Part shown: positions 59,333 through 64,000 of the stretch, one piece after another | Numbering within the stretch: the first letter of the stretch is position 1 | How the letters are laid out: each line of letters starts with the position of its first letter | Assembly (NCBI GenBank): GCA_035772785.1 | Contig: JAOCPU010000014.1 | Coordinates: 310,001 to 374,000 of the forward strand | DNA: 64,000 bases | DNA from: Phlebiopsis flavidoalba | Taxonomy: Eukaryota; Basidiomycota; Agaricomycetes; Polyporales; Phanerochaetaceae | Reading direction: 5' to 3' | Made by a program: the position numbers and the translations under genes | The notes under the pieces: model-generated | The model's input: the letters and a program-made list of their open reading frames with translations, nothing else | What the model was told of the DNA's origin: nothing | The model's database searches: none

Positions 59333-64000
<4,668 letters not shown>

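Overview
The window is nuclear DNA from a filamentous fungus, most likely a basidiomycete of the class Agaricomycetes. The reasons are dense protein genes with many 50-60 base GT-AG introns, pectin-degrading GH28 enzymes with a fungal CBM1 cellulose-binding tail, and typical fungal housekeeping genes. A Rhizoctonia/Ceratobasidium-type fungus is my guess from the GH28-CBM1 pair and the DUF2235-WD40 gene; nothing in the sequence proves it. Almost every gene, including indispensable ones (RPB1, TOP2, VPS35, a GCN20-type ABCF), is broken every one to three hundred bases by one- or two-base indels. I read these as uncorrected sequencing errors, not pseudogenes. Gene limits are therefore given as whole spans (introns and frameshifts included), inferred by following family motifs across frames.

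Layout. 1-8.8 kb: GCN20-type ABCF protein (5' cut by the window edge), then DNA topoisomerase II, both +. 9.2-10.8 kb: mitochondrial ribosomal protein mL38 (-). 11.6-12.6 kb: SAM-dependent O-methyltransferase (+). 13.8-15.9 and 23.0-25.0 kb: two duplicated GH28 rhamnogalacturonase-like genes with CBM1 tails (+), flanking a long DUF2235-WD40 fusion gene (-, 16.2-19.8 kb) and about 3 kb of unassigned sequence. 25.2-26.5 kb: gamma-butyrobetaine dioxygenase-like gene (-), divergent from YTM1 (+, 26.9 kb). About 27.65-34.08 kb is a block of abnormal, homopolymer-ridden sequence with no recognisable gene; it cuts off the 3' part of YTM1 and the 5' part of MSH4, whose C-terminus appears at 34.1-35.05 kb. 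35.7-37.5 kb: FAD-dependent oxidoreductase (+). 37.9-41.3 kb: poorly resolved low-complexity minus-strand genes. 43.05-45.6 kb: amidase (+). 45.7-52.2 kb: coding-like fragments I cannot name. 52.35-55.97 kb: retromer subunit VPS35 (-). 56.25-58.72 kb: ESCRT-0 subunit VPS27 (-). From 59.33 kb to the right edge: the largest RNA polymerase II subunit RPB1 (+, 3' cut off).

Functionally the window mixes core information genes (TOP2, RPB1, MSH4, YTM1, GCN20, mL38), an endosomal sorting pair (VPS27 and VPS35) and an accessory segment for plant cell-wall attack (GH28-CBM1 pair). The DUF2235-WD40 protein, a Tle1-like hydrolase joined to a WD40 propeller, sits inside that accessory segment and is the most unusual gene here.
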